From: Ridgeia piscesae
Taxonomy: Eukaryota; Annelida; Polychaeta; Sabellida; Siboglinidae
Assembly: GCA_025642075.2 (NCBI GenBank)
Contig: JAODUO010000434.1
Span: 236,001-300,000 of the forward strand
Reading direction: 5' to 3'
DNA length: 64,000 nt
The notes under the pieces were generated by a model, which did not search any database, was not told the DNA's origin, and was given only the letters and a program-made list of their open reading frames with translations. Positions 50,336 through 62,380 of this stretch are shown piece by piece. The position numbers and the translations under genes are program-made. Each line of letters starts with the position of its first letter. Within the stretch, counting starts at the first letter, position 1.

Positions 50336-50341
50336 GTTGTT
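50321..50341 (-). CDS. MRLC: MRLC start exon (21-bp micro-exon with ATG)
   Basis: On the minus strand: acceptor tctgtttcag, then six untranslated bases AACAAC, then ATG GGT GAA GAT AAG (MGEDK), then donor gtaagc. The coding part is 50321-50335. The upstream acceptor means at least one non-coding first exon exists further right. The 7.4-kb intron that follows is the longest in this gene. Confidence 0.82.
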
Positions 50342-50933
50342 CTGAAACAGAAAACAACATCACTCTTAAACACCTTTCAACATACCTGACAATTCATAAC
50401 ATATTTAAGATCTTTTCTATCTCAAGACAACGTAGGCATGTTTGAATGTTGTACGGAGAACGTCAAAATTACGCTATTGATCATTGTGTTTTGATCATAT
50501 AATCTTAATTTTTTTAAGTTTTAACACGATATTCGCCAATATATGCGTCAATGGTAGGAACACAATGCTAGGCTAGTTGAAACCTAAATACTATCGGGCG
50601 ATTTGGTTTTAGGGCCTACAAGCTAAATACTTATGTTATGTTGTCGGACAAAATAGTCTGCAGTTAATTGCATTATTTATAAAAGGTAAGTAGGGCTATA
50701 GTTAACTCCTTATTATGTCGAACCAACACAAGTAGGCATATTCCTTATCTTTATCATTCGTCACGTCAAGTTAGATGCTCTTCACGGAGGCATCCATTAT
50801 AATTATATTTTATATGTATTATTATATTTTCAGTCAGAAAAAAATGTAATCGTCATGTCGGCATCGATTGTAGATGTGTCGATTATAACATCTATATCCT
50901 TGGATTTAAAGACCTACTTAAGAAAACAAGTTA

Positions 50934-51428
50934 CTAAAGTAAACTTAAAGCCGCATGCATAACACGTTTATACGGTGAACATGTCAAACACAATGCATCC
51001 GTATTACAGACAACAAATGTTGAACGTAACATAGACAATATGTCGGCCCTATAGTTACAGGTCGCACCGGCGTAAGTACTAACACGCCTAAAGTTATCCC
51101 GACCGCGAGACTTCGGCAGGAATTTATGGGTCAACCGCAATGGCGGGCAGTCGACGCCATTCCGCTGAAATACTGGCGCAAGCTGCAGCCGCGCTCGGCG
51201 CCGGCTCGTGCGTCCCGACGTCACAGCGGTGTCAGGTTCGCACTCCGCCACAAAAGGCTCGCTCGATACGCCCAGCTGGCCGGGCGCCCAGTGCTGGTTT
51301 CGGAGTGCACGTGAATGGATGATGGATTTAGAAAGCGCAACGTTGCCAGGTACACCATTTGCAGGGTCACACAGGTCGTTGACTAGTGCATATGAATTAC
51401 GGAAATACTCTTGGAATTCCGAGCTCAT
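50934..51428 (-). other. Unidentified 164-codon open frame
   Basis: Longest frame of the window that is not built from repeats; starts MSSEFQEYFRNSYALVNDLC. Part of it (51126-51320) is CpG-rich with open frames on the other strand too. No family recognised, and no splice evidence ties it to MRLC, whose start exon is 600 bp away on the same strand. More likely chance than gene. Confidence 0.2.
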
Positions 51429-52582
51429 GTCACGGTTATATTCATTGCAACTTGTTTAATGTATAGCTTATGTAAAATAAATAAATTACTATTTAATGCA
51501 TGGGGAATGTTTATGTACTTATACATATGAAGAATTACTCAAGATAAATAAATGATTAATTATTATATAAATATGGCGACACAACTAGAAAACATGTTGG
51601 GTATAAACGTTTGATACTGGTTGTTTATTCTGAAGCCCAGTGTCGTGATAGCACGCCGCGAGCACATGGTAACGCCGGGTGCTAATAGGATCTCTCAGGT
51701 AGTTGATTAGCAACCAAACGCCTTCGCTAGAGACTTCTTGTGAAGGTGTAATGACGTGATGTAAATGTAATGACGAGACACATTCGTCAATTTTTCACGA
51801 TACGTTAAAATTAATTAATTTACATAATGTGGTAGTTTAATGAATGAATGAAAACGGCATTTATATCTAAGCAAAACCCATTCAACCTGATTCTTAGGTG
51901 ACGTGTTATGATGCTGGTGTACATTAAACATTACCCGTGCAAAATTATCCCACGGAAATGGTTGAAACCTGTTTGCAGCGCAGCTATTATACGTACTAGT
52001 TGACCAAGTCTTCCTTTCAGCGAAGGACTGAACTTATGAAAACGCGGGTTGGTTTATAGTGGCGCCATCTAGCGAATGTTTGCCTCATCTGTTTCTTTCC
52101 CCATAGTAATAAGTTACCGTCTGCATAGAAACTAGAGCAAATAAGTAGACACCTAACCTAACACGACAGTTCTATAATGAAAACATTGCTTGATTATCAT
52201 TTCGTGTTGTAGTTTTCCGTTAATGTTCATTGTACAAAAGGATTGAATGAAAGCACAAAAAAGGGGAGAAAATTAACACTGTCCCAAACCAGACGATAAA
52301 ATGACAATAGATTATAAACATAGAACCCAGTTACGAATGTTACGACTATGCCCTTAACAATGCGTCTGTGTTGTAAAATGCAATTATCTAACTACGGATA
52401 TAAATACTTCGTCTATCCTGTCTATTAACGCAGCATGGACAAAACAGTCGAAAGCTCAGTCTTTTTTCCGTAAGACCACAATCACCCGACTGTCGTAGTT
52501 AAATGTAGTAGATCTATAGCTAGCCGACGCGGGACCAACATAAATACAGATCGTGTTGCTAGTCCAACACAGGCAGGCCGCT
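51429..52582. other. Upstream of MRLC, no gene seen
   Basis: AT-rich. Contains a CTCF-core match on the minus strand at 52063-52074 (CTAGATGGCGCC) and nothing else I can support. The non-coding first MRLC exon may lie here. Confidence 0.35.
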
Positions 52583-52665
52583 CCATTTTTGGCAGGTGTG
52601 TCTCACGTGATGCGAGTCACGTGCCGTGCGGCGGTATGGTTTTTTATAGACCGCGCCATATTTGC
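52583..52665 (-). promoter_or_regulatory. MRLC: Candidate MRLC promoter (CArG boxes and TATA)
   Basis: Minus strand, upstream to downstream: CArG-like GCAAATATGG (52656-52665), CTATAAAAAA TATA box (52640-52649), two CACGTG-type E-boxes, and a perfect CArG box CCAAAAATGG (52583-52592). SRF sites with a TATA box fit a muscle gene. It is 2.3 kb upstream of the start exon. Confidence 0.3.
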
Positions 52666-53815
52666 AATCATCTGTCGGTGGCTAAACCCGTCCTATCGAA
52701 TAAGCAATCATTTAACAGAATGCAGACGTTGTTTTGTAACAGAAAGGCAAGACATGTTACCATAACCAATTTTGTTGATGGTATTAAATCACCAATAGCC
52801 ATGTTTGTTTCCCATATTCGTATTTTGGCAAATATGACGTTGAATAAAATGTGTTTTAGGCAGTGTTAATTTGGAAATAATCTACCCATCAAACCATTTT
52901 AATTTTCTTTGTATGTCTGCTCGACCGTGTATGTGGATATTCGATGAGTTAAATAACATTCCGCGATAAGCAAGGTGTTTTCGTTGTAACCCCCGATATC
53001 CCTGTCCACTAGAAGGTTCATATGATATACATTACTTTCTAAATAGGACCTCAAATTATGACCAAGAGCGAAATGGGAGACCACGAATAAACGGGAAATC
53101 AGCGTGGAGAGAGATCTGCGGGGAGGCAGGGACAGGAGGGACGGGGGGAAACAGAAAACGGGAAAATAGAGACAGACAGATATAGCAGTTGGGATGAGGG
53201 TAAAATGTCACGCATTCATCAAGGGATTTATGAGGAAAACAGAAGACGACGAGGAAAAAGAAATCCAAAATACATAATTGGAAATCAGCATCTATGTTAT
53301 GGATTGTAGTACATATAATAATTAGAATAAGTTAAATTTGAATACAGAAATTTCATTCAGCCTCGTTATGTAATCATTTACTGACAATATGTTTTAGTTA
53401 TTATAATAAATTTGCGATTGTTAACAATCCATCCGGGAATAATTGTTTTTTGTTTGATAAAGTCTGCAAATCGTCCCAATGTATGTAATTTAATTGATGT
53501 TTCATAATCCAAAACATTATAATAATTTTATTTAGATATCGTGTAAATTATCGCAATATAAAAATAAAATAAGTACACGTTGAATTCTACCGGCTTAAAT
53601 ACTCCGACTTCCTTAAGAGTGAATAGCGTGTAACATAATTTGAAATAACACACGAATATCACCAGTTCCAAAACAATATTTTCCTTCCTCTGAACGACCG
53701 CTGAATAAGAACGTATTTTACGAGCTAAACATTGCAAATGGTTGCCACGAAATACGATCCACGCGGAATCGCGCAGAATCACGCGAGATTTTATCGTTCC
53801 ATAAAAAACCGTTTA
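52666..53815. other. Intergenic, no feature seen
   Basis: AT-rich sequence without supported features. Confidence 0.45.
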
Positions 53816-54700
53816 GTGAATGGCCGTAACTCTGTCGGCGCCCTCTCCCGCTCCCTGTCAACACGCCGTCCCGGGCGCGAGGAGCCCGTTGGGATTAACG
53901 CGTCCCGGCGCGCGCCCAGTAAACGGGCTTACGCGGCGCGGCGCAACGCGGGGCGACCGATCGACCGACCGGGCGATAACAAAAGCCACTGTACCTGTAG
54001 AGGAGGGTCTAAATCCTACAAGCGAGAGACGAGGATGCTTCTCCGACTGTGTGTCCAGCTAACGCGTCCGTTCCCACCCGAAGCAGTCCACTCTCTGGGC
54101 TGCGTCAAATCCCCATAGTCAGTTTTAACGCGGCCCGTCGCGGTCACGTGACCCGGCCCACACGTCGCCGCGCGAAAGGTGCGCGTATATTAATAATAAG
54201 TCCATAACCAGGTAGCGCGGACGCGCGCGGGCGGGGAGAGGGAAGGGGGAGTGCGGTGGGGAGGGAGGGAGGGGAATGCGCTCGCCTATTCCCGTTCAGC
54301 TTTCCCACGCGGCGGCGCCCATTTCCTTTTAAAGTGGCGACTACTGTGGCGGCGTTATCGGGAAGCGAGGGAGCACGGATATAGGTCGTCCCCGGAGAGG
54401 AGGGGAGGGGAGGGAGAGCGGGAACAGGCGACGGCAGAAATAGGGGATCGTTGACGGGGGTGATTAGTGCGCCGAGCGGGGAGCGGCGGGGAACTAGCGG
54501 CCACCGTCGGGGAAGAGATATGTGTTGGCTCGGGTAATGGACGCCACCATTTGCAACCTGTTGGACATTTATTCCCGGGGATAGCCCGGACGAGGGAAGG
54601 GCGGGGAGCGGCGATGGAGTGGTCGTTGATAGGAATGTGTGAGGCCGGGCGGCGTGGGTGGATGGGACGGCGCCGTCAACAGCACTGTGTTGGTTTTAAA
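53816..54700. promoter_or_regulatory. CpG-rich block, possible promoter region
   Basis: Nearly 900 bp of CpG-dense sequence (gcgcgcccag, ggcgcggcgcaacgcgggg) with several short open frames in all phases. Possible start region of a gene lying right of it or of an upstream MRLC promoter. No exon recognised. Confidence 0.3.
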
Positions 54701-54796
54701 CACTTGCTTTGTTCTAAATGTTGGTCCTGTAAAACAGTTTACAGGAATACACAAGGAAGAGTAGGGCACTTCTTTTTCTAGTCAGAAACGCGTGGT

Positions 54797-54933
54797 GCGC
54801 GCACGCACGCACGCACGCACGCACGGACGCACGCACGCACGCACAGACATACACACTGACAGAGGGACACACATCGGAGCTCATGTATACACGTTTAGAA
54901 AAACACACAATGCACTCACTCACACACTAACAT

Positions 54934-54974
<41 letters not shown>
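54797..54974. repeat. (ACGC)n tetranucleotide tracts
   Basis: Two acgc/gcac runs (about 54797-54845 and 54931-54974) separated by ca-rich sequence. Confidence 0.92.
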
Positions 54975-54975
<1 letters not shown>

Positions 54976-55025
54976 CACTCGTGCGCAGTCATGCGCGATT
55001 GTCATTGTATGCACTAAAGTTAAAA

Positions 55026-55112
55026 CGCCACGCCACGCCACGCCACGCCACGCCACGCCACGCCACGCCACGCCACGCCACGCCACGCCACGCCACGCCA
55101 CGCCACGCCAAG
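55026..55112. repeat. (CGCCA)n pentanucleotide microsatellite
   Basis: About 17 perfect cgcca units. Confidence 0.96.
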
Positions 55113-55735
55113 CCGAATAAGCAATAGCACACGCACCCAGCACTAAACCACGCCAGATTGATAATACGTGTGTTTTATATTATAATGAAAAGGCCGAACG
55201 TTGGAAGCGAGGAGACACTGTTGAAGTGGTTTGCGTAGACAGGAGTAGAAAGAGTGCTTGTGGACATCCCCCACTGTAGTAAAAGTATCCCACTTTAGGA
55301 AAAGAGTTCCGCTTGAACAGGCCGTAATTAAGGTGTCCAATGGGAATCGTGGACAGGCTCCGTTGGAAACCCCAACAGTGGTGGAGTCACAAAGTCACAT
55401 GCAGAATAGCATTTCGCCAGACGCACCCGTCACGAGAAAACCAGCAGAAGGTTAATTAATAGTCAACTGTCGCATGGTTAATTAATAGTCAACTGTCAGG
55501 GGGGTATACATTCTTTTTAATGTTAAACGTATTCATTTATATAAAGTCAACTTGAAAACGCTGTACACAATTATTAGCGAGAATTAAAACATCAACGTAA
55601 ATATGTTTCTGATGCAACCGACACTGAGACCGCAGTGCTCTTTGAAGTTCAACAATGTCCCATTTTACTACATTCAAAACACAAGTTTAACATATAAATT
55701 ATTACACACTAGCACTAACATGATCACATACACAC
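55113..55735. other. No feature seen
   Basis: A short direct repeat gttaattaatagtcaactgt occurs twice at about 55452-55497; otherwise nothing supported. Confidence 0.45.
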
Positions 55736-55822
55736 ACATACACATACATACATACATACATACATACATACATACATACATACATACATACATACATACA
55801 TACATACATACATACATACACA

Positions 55823-55882
<60 letters not shown>
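55736..55882. repeat. (CATA)n then (TA)n microsatellite
   Basis: catacatacata run to about 55818, then TA to 55880. Confidence 0.95.
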
Positions 55883-55884
<2 letters not shown>

Positions 55885-56409
55885 TTTAATGCGCGATCAC
55901 TACACACTAATTATATAGCTACCACTGTCTATAGTCAGATATTGAATATACAGCTTGAATAACATTGAGTGAACGAAAGTTTTTAACTTTTTGGGTTGCG
56001 AGTCCGACGTTCCAGCCACTCAGTCGTTGTCCTACAGACCTACCGTCACGTCTGGATTTATCACAGCGCTGTGGGCGCAGCCTTGGCCTCTACTGCTGGT
56101 CTGGCTGGCCTACTATTTGCTCACCCCAAGAATATGCGATATATCTATACTTGGAACGTGCAGTACAAGTTTCACTATAGTGAACCACCGGACCTTCAAA
56201 CTGTATATCCGATATTCATTATAGATAAATAATAATAATACTATAAAAATGTAGGATATTGCATTTTATATGGTAATAATCCAACCAAGTAAAAGGGACG
56301 CCGGCTAGTTTTAAGGAAATCCCATATGATGATGTGCCTAGGCCTAAAGGAAGGCAACATTGGAATTTCAATTCTCTTTCCTTTCCTGCACTATGCGAAT
56401 ACATTATAT

Positions 56410-56420
56410 GTATATGTATG

Positions 56421-56472
<52 letters not shown>

Positions 56473-56756
56473 CATATACACATATATTATATCACGCGGA
56501 CACACACCCTCATGCACGTACAAACGTACACATGCACATGCACATCACCCCAGAGCACAGACACACACCCTACATGCACATGCACACATACACATGCACA
56601 TGCACACGCCAAGCAGACACACACACACATACTCACGCACACTCATACACATACGCGCGCGCACACACTCACCCACATACATACACGCACACGCACACGC
56701 ACACGCAGACACACGCACACGCCACACAGCAGACACACACACACCACACACCGCAC

Positions 56757-56806
<50 letters not shown>

Positions 56807-56822
56807 GCACACACACACACAA
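56410..56822. repeat. (TA)n and imperfect (CA)n microsatellites
   Basis: TA run 56425-56463, then a long imperfect ca-rich tract with a pure core at about 56760-56803. Confidence 0.92.
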
Positions 56823-57204
56823 ATACACACGAAACTGATTTACATTTATAACACGATATGCTCTATGCGAGTATAAAAAATTTGGCGTATGACGACCATA
56901 AAATGAATATTTAGCAATATATAAATGCCTGGTGAATGCAGTTAAACGTTACACCAACGTGCTTTCCCTAGGTTAAAATACTTAAACATGGAGTTTTGTG
57001 GATTCTTTATTTCTTCTTCACATATTTACATCGGTGTACATGCGACTAGGGCGGACAAAATCACGTTAATTCTACCCAAGAACCAACAACACGAAAGCCG
57101 AGTTTCAAGATATCTGCAAATGTATGATTCCACGCAGGCCTTGAACGGATGACTCCGTTATTGTTAAGCAAGGTCACTCATTTCTACGAATTAATAACTT
57201 GCTA

Positions 57205-57370
57205 GACGGCGGCGGATATTTGTGTACCAATAGTCTTCGCGTATTCGTTGCAATGTGGCTGAATGCTTCCGAGAAAAATCGAGAGCGTTTGATGAACCGT
57301 TCTGTCTGGAAATACGCGTAAGGCGCATTGACAGTCATGAGGATTGACTGTTGCGAAATATAAGAACGTA
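57205..57370 (+). mobile_element. SINE 3' part
   Basis: gacggcggcggatatttgtg ... caatgtggctgaatgcttcc ... gaacc ... catgaggattgactg follows the SINE body. Confidence 0.6.
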
Positions 57371-58152
57371 GTTTATAGGAAACCGCACCTAGCGTGACTT
57401 GCATATAGGAAACCAATCGTGTGCATCAGTGGTGTCAAATCGAGGTCAGAATTTATAGTTTCGAAACATAAATGGGTGTTATGAGACGGTATGTACAGTG
57501 TACAGTTTGTACACCCACCAAAACACCGGTCGGTGTGGGAAAGGTGTTTGGTTTCTGACTAAATACACCACCGTTGTATCATATTATGTCATTCCGTTGC
57601 GGGGGACAAAAAGAACGAACCAAGTATCCGGACTTCAAACCTGCCAGTATTATGAGGGTGTAATATATAATATAATAATATAAATAACAGTATTTATATA
57701 CGCCATATCTGTAAAACCATTCAGAGGCACATTACACTTTACAGGAATATACAGATTACCTTAAAATAAAAACATAGAGATGTAAAATAAATAGATCAGT
57801 AAACAAATTTCAATATAAATAAATACTATTAGTCTTAATAATACTAAAATATTAATACTGATAAATAATAGTTAATTATATTATAAGTTAAAAATAAATA
57901 AATAATAAAATAGTTGTTAAATAGTAGATATTAAAATGTTCGGATATTATAAATTGTTCTTTTAAAGTGAAAACACTCTTTTAACAGAAATGTCTTCAGT
58001 TGCTTCTTGAACGAATTGAGGCAGTATGTAGCACGATGTATATGTAAACATTTCGTGTTTTTTTCTTCAAAATAGCACAAGACGGGAAACGTGTCGTCCG
58101 AAGCACTGAAGTATCAGAACATGTGTCAGTGGACGCCGTAACTACAGAGGAG
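57371..58152. other. AT-rich, no feature seen
   Basis: Very AT-rich, especially 57660-57960 (taaataaataataa types). No gene supported. Confidence 0.45.
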
Positions 58153-58576
58153 TGCATCCAAAATGATACTAACTCAGGAATATTATTTATGAAATGCGTC
58201 TAAAAGAATGTAGTTTAACAGCACTAGAAGCGAGGAGATTCAGAGGAGATAAGATAAAAGTGTTTAAAATATTGAATGGGTATGAAAATATTGACAGAAA
58301 TATTTTTTCTCGGTTAAGGAAGGGTTGAAGGACTAGAGGACGTGGAGTTACATAAGCCAAGAAGTAATGTAGACTAGATATTAGAAAATTCTCATTTTCA
58401 CAAAGAACAATAAATGAATGGAACAGATTATCAGCTGATTGTGTAGGTGCTAGTAGTGTTAATATTATGTTTAAAAATAAAATCGACATATACCTAAGAA
58501 GGGCGGGGTACATTTAGATAGATTGATGCCATCTACAGTTGATTCTCTAGGAGGCAATCTTGTTTAATCTTGTTAT
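58153..58576 (+). mobile_element. LINE 3' end, family 1, copy 4
   Basis: Same family as at 24112: aaatgcgtctaaaagaatgt, atgggtatgaaaatattgac, tattagaaaattctcatttt and tail tcttgtttaatcttgttata. Frame broken by stops. Truncated at nearly the same point as copy 3. Confidence 0.83.
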
Positions 58577-59329
58577 AACGTACAGACGGAGATTACCCAG
58601 CTGTTCCGTTAATTATTCGTAAGAAGATCTCCGAAAGAAACAAAAGCACGGAATGAGCAAATGTCAAGGAATACTTTCCAATAAGTAATTCATGCCAGTA
58701 CCGATTGCTTACAAGTTGACTCGTTTGCTTACAATAATAATCATTTCGCTGGCGCAACTGTGATGAAATAGCGAACTCTGTTTTGGGTTTTGGGCCTATT
58801 AACCGCAAGTGGGCGGGTTGCAAGGGTCTGTAAAGGCCCTACACATTTTCAACACATGCACTTGGTCTGCATCACATGTGTTGATTGGGATTGTCATGTG
58901 TTAATTTGTCCAAACCTTGTCGCTAAGTTCGTGACTATTTTCGGAAGGCTCAACTCCGGCATTTTCGCTGGCAAACGTAGGTACGTATGTTAATAGGGGA
59001 CCGACGATCACTCCGGACACTAGGGAAGAAACGATTCCGCTCCAGGTCGTTAACTAGGTCAGGTCAGTCAGAGGTCAAGGTCATAAACGAGTGCAAGTCA
59101 GGCCAGGCGCGGGTTCCTAGTTCTGGCGTTAGCGTAGCTTAAGGTGATTCGGCTACGGCGGTATGTCGCCAGTGACCGGCCGCCTGCATGCCCGCAGTGG
59201 CAACGGAGGGTCGACGAGACATGTGGCCCGTGGGCCCCGACACACCTGTCTGTGGCGGACCGGCCGGGCAGAATGGGTAGCGACAGGTGGCGGCAAGCAC
59301 CAAAATAAATTACTTCAGGTACAGTGGGC
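58577..59329. other. No gene recognised
   Basis: Moderately GC-rich at 59000-59330 with overlapping open frames (119 codons minus strand) that match nothing I know. Confidence 0.4.
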
Positions 59330-59520
59330 CGCGGTGCCAATGTGGACTGAGTCTGAATCCCTGCCGAAAACTGGGCAGGTTCGTTGCTTCTACTTGGCAC
59401 AAGCTCATTCAGGTTTAAAGGTGAATGACTCAATGAATAACTGGCTATAGACAACAATGGATTTATGTGTAGAGGTTTTGCTTAGTAACTGCAGCGTGGC
59501 AGAATGCTTCCCAGTGATGT
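59330..59520 (+). mobile_element. SINE fragment
   Basis: aaaactgggcaggttc ... cattcaggtttaaaggtgaa ... taactggctatagacaacaa ... gcagaatgcttcccag matches the middle of the SINE; it stops at the start of a microsatellite. Confidence 0.65.
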
Positions 59521-59524
59521 TACG

Positions 59525-59709
59525 TAGACACACACATACACACATATATGCATACATACATACATACATACATACATACATACTTACACACATACACTGG
59601 TGTACATACATAAATACATACATACGTACGTACATACATACATACATATATACATACGTACGTACGTACATACATGCATACACACATACATACACACATA
59701 CATGCATAT

Positions 59710-59740
<31 letters not shown>

Positions 59741-59860
59741 CATACATACATATATGTACACACATACACATGTGCATGCATAATATATATATATATATTT
59801 TATATATATATATATATATTTATATACAGTGTGTATATAATGTGTATATGTATGCATCAA
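59525..59860. repeat. (CATA)n / (CGTA)n / (TA)n microsatellite
   Basis: catacata tetramers with acgtacgt islands, then TA runs near 59706-59730 and 59783-59820. Confidence 0.94.
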
Positions 59861-60240
59861 CGTCGACTGAACTCAACGTTTCTGTACAACTACAAAGACA
59901 CGTCAGTGCGACGATTGCTTTACGAACCGTGCATATGTACAAGCAACAGATGATAGAAAGTGAACACTGTATGACACTAAGTTATGACAAATCGCCTGGA
60001 TTTGCTTGGCGCTGTCGGAAGCCGTAGTACTGCATGCTAAGAATACTCTAGTCTCGGTTAGCTCTGTTGCAGCTTAGCGATGTGTAGCTAGTAGCTACAG
60101 TGAAACTCAAAGGCAACACGATACAGACACGGATCGAATAAAGCTATTCTTAGCTGTGTTAGTATTGAGAGCCGACTGCGCTCACTGTAATGAATTACGT
60201 AAGCGGTGTAAATGATTTTGTCTGCGACATAGAAACTTGG

Positions 60241-60607
<367 letters not shown>

Positions 60608-61124
60608 TATCTGAACACATTATAGATGAAAAGACGTCAGACAAATACACCTATCATGATAATTAGTTGTATGTTTAAAAGTATCTGTGACTGCAATCTG
60701 ATTGTAGCAAATGACATACACGGCTATATCGTATGTAGCTCGATCGCTGATGGCGACGGACGGCCTTTGAACGATCCAACTAACATTCCGAGCTGCGCGA
60801 GTTCGTAGCCTTATCGACGTGAAACAGGCCAATATATTTGCCACGCGGACCTGTAGCGCGGCACAGTAACCGTACCTCTATTGAACAAACCTGCCTGAAC
60901 ATCTGTCGCGAGAGATCTTATCGCTTGTAGAGCAAAACGTTGGCGCTCTATATTTACGGTATCAGTGTGTGTGTATATATATATATATATACGCCTTCGG
61001 CGCTGGTCATACGAGCGAGCCACACATGCACCGTTCCGCGCTCGTTGGGCCTCGCCCGGCACACGTCAGTGTCTGTGCGGGGTGCCTGACCAGAGAACCT
61101 TGCACCATGGAGGGCGCGCTGCCT
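60608..61124. other. No gene recognised
   Basis: Mixed sequence with short frames; nothing supported. A short TA run at about 60974-60991. Confidence 0.4.
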
Positions 61125-62009
61125 ACAGGGGTCAGAGCTCAGTTATACTTCCTGATTTGTTGCACACCAACACGGTGCCATAAAATTGCGTTATTTGAAA
61201 TTTGTAAAAACGATGTTTACATGAAAGGAGAACAATAAATTAGTTGATTCAGTGCTAGGATGTAGCTGCAGCGGAATGACGCTTGTTAGGCAGAGTGTAG
61301 TTGACGTGGTTATCTTTTGCCATTTTTGTTGACGTGAGCCCTGCGGATGCAGCAGTCAGAGCACAGTTAGCCTTCCTGGTCTGACCCATATGAATGTAGT
61401 AGGCCCTACCTTAATAATTGTGTCATTTGCGATTTTGATGTGAAATGAGTACAGTAGGGCGGGCATACTAGTAGATTCAGTGCTGTGTTGTATCTGCAAT
61501 GTAATGACGCGTGTTAGGCAGAGTGTAGTTGGTGTAGTGATTTTTAGCCATTTTTCTTACATGACCCTGTCGATTCCAATGCGGAAAACAATGCTAAATT
61601 TGGTCAATATTGACGGGCAGTGCAAATGGATGCATTTTAAAAGATCCTGATATATGTGATTTTGACGAAATATTTAATCAGCATACCAGTGAAGGGGTAT
61701 ACAGTGACTGTGTAGAAATGTTACTCAAGTACAGTTTCCTTATAATCTGACAAAACGTTAACATGGCCGCCAATGGGAAAACTATCAGTGCCCTGTGCCG
61801 AGGAGCACGTGATTATTTTGGTAAGTATTTATGGGCACCGTAAATATGTGTTTTCATAGGGAATACGGTATGCGATTTGACAACATTTTATCAGCATATC
61901 ACAGACATAAATGCAGTAAGTATGAACAATTTCCGATATTTCTCAGGTATAATTTTCTTACAATCTGACAAAACGTTAATATTGCTGCCAATGGGAATGT
62001 CAACAGTGC
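61125..62009. repeat. Degenerate direct repeats of about 215-230 bp
   Basis: ttaggcagagtgtagttg with its surroundings occurs at about 61287 and 61515 (228 bp apart). atctgacaaaacgttaa with gccaatggga follows at about 61746 and 61964 (about 218 bp apart). The two pairs lie end to end. Confidence 0.65.
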
Positions 62010-62380
62010 TCTGGGAGGGAGGGAGGGAGGGAGGGAGGGAGGGAGGGAGGGAGGGAGGGAGGGGAGGAAGGGACGGAGGAACGGAGGGAGGGAGGGAGAG
62101 GGAGAGAGAGAGAGAGAGGGGTGGGTGGGTCGGTGAGTGAGTGAGTGAGTGAGTGTGTGAGTGAGTGAGTGAGTGAGTGAGTGAATGAACAAATGAACGA
62201 ACGAATGAGGGAGGGAGGGAGGGAGGGAGGAAGGGAGGAAGGGACGGAGGAAGGGAGGGAGGGAGGGAGAGAGAGAGAGAGTGGGTGGGTGGGTGGGTCG
62301 GTGAGTAAATGAGTGAGTGATTGAGTGAGTGAGTGAGTGAGTGAGTGAATGAACAAATGAACGAATGAGTGAGTGAGTGA
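62010..62380. repeat. Duplicated compound tetranucleotide microsatellite
   Basis: The series gggagg, gga(c/a)gg, gagaga, gggtgggtcggtgag, (gtga)n, aatgaacaaatgaacgaa runs twice, at about 62010-62208 and 62209-62372. The ggga part is a strong G-quadruplex candidate. Confidence 0.9.
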
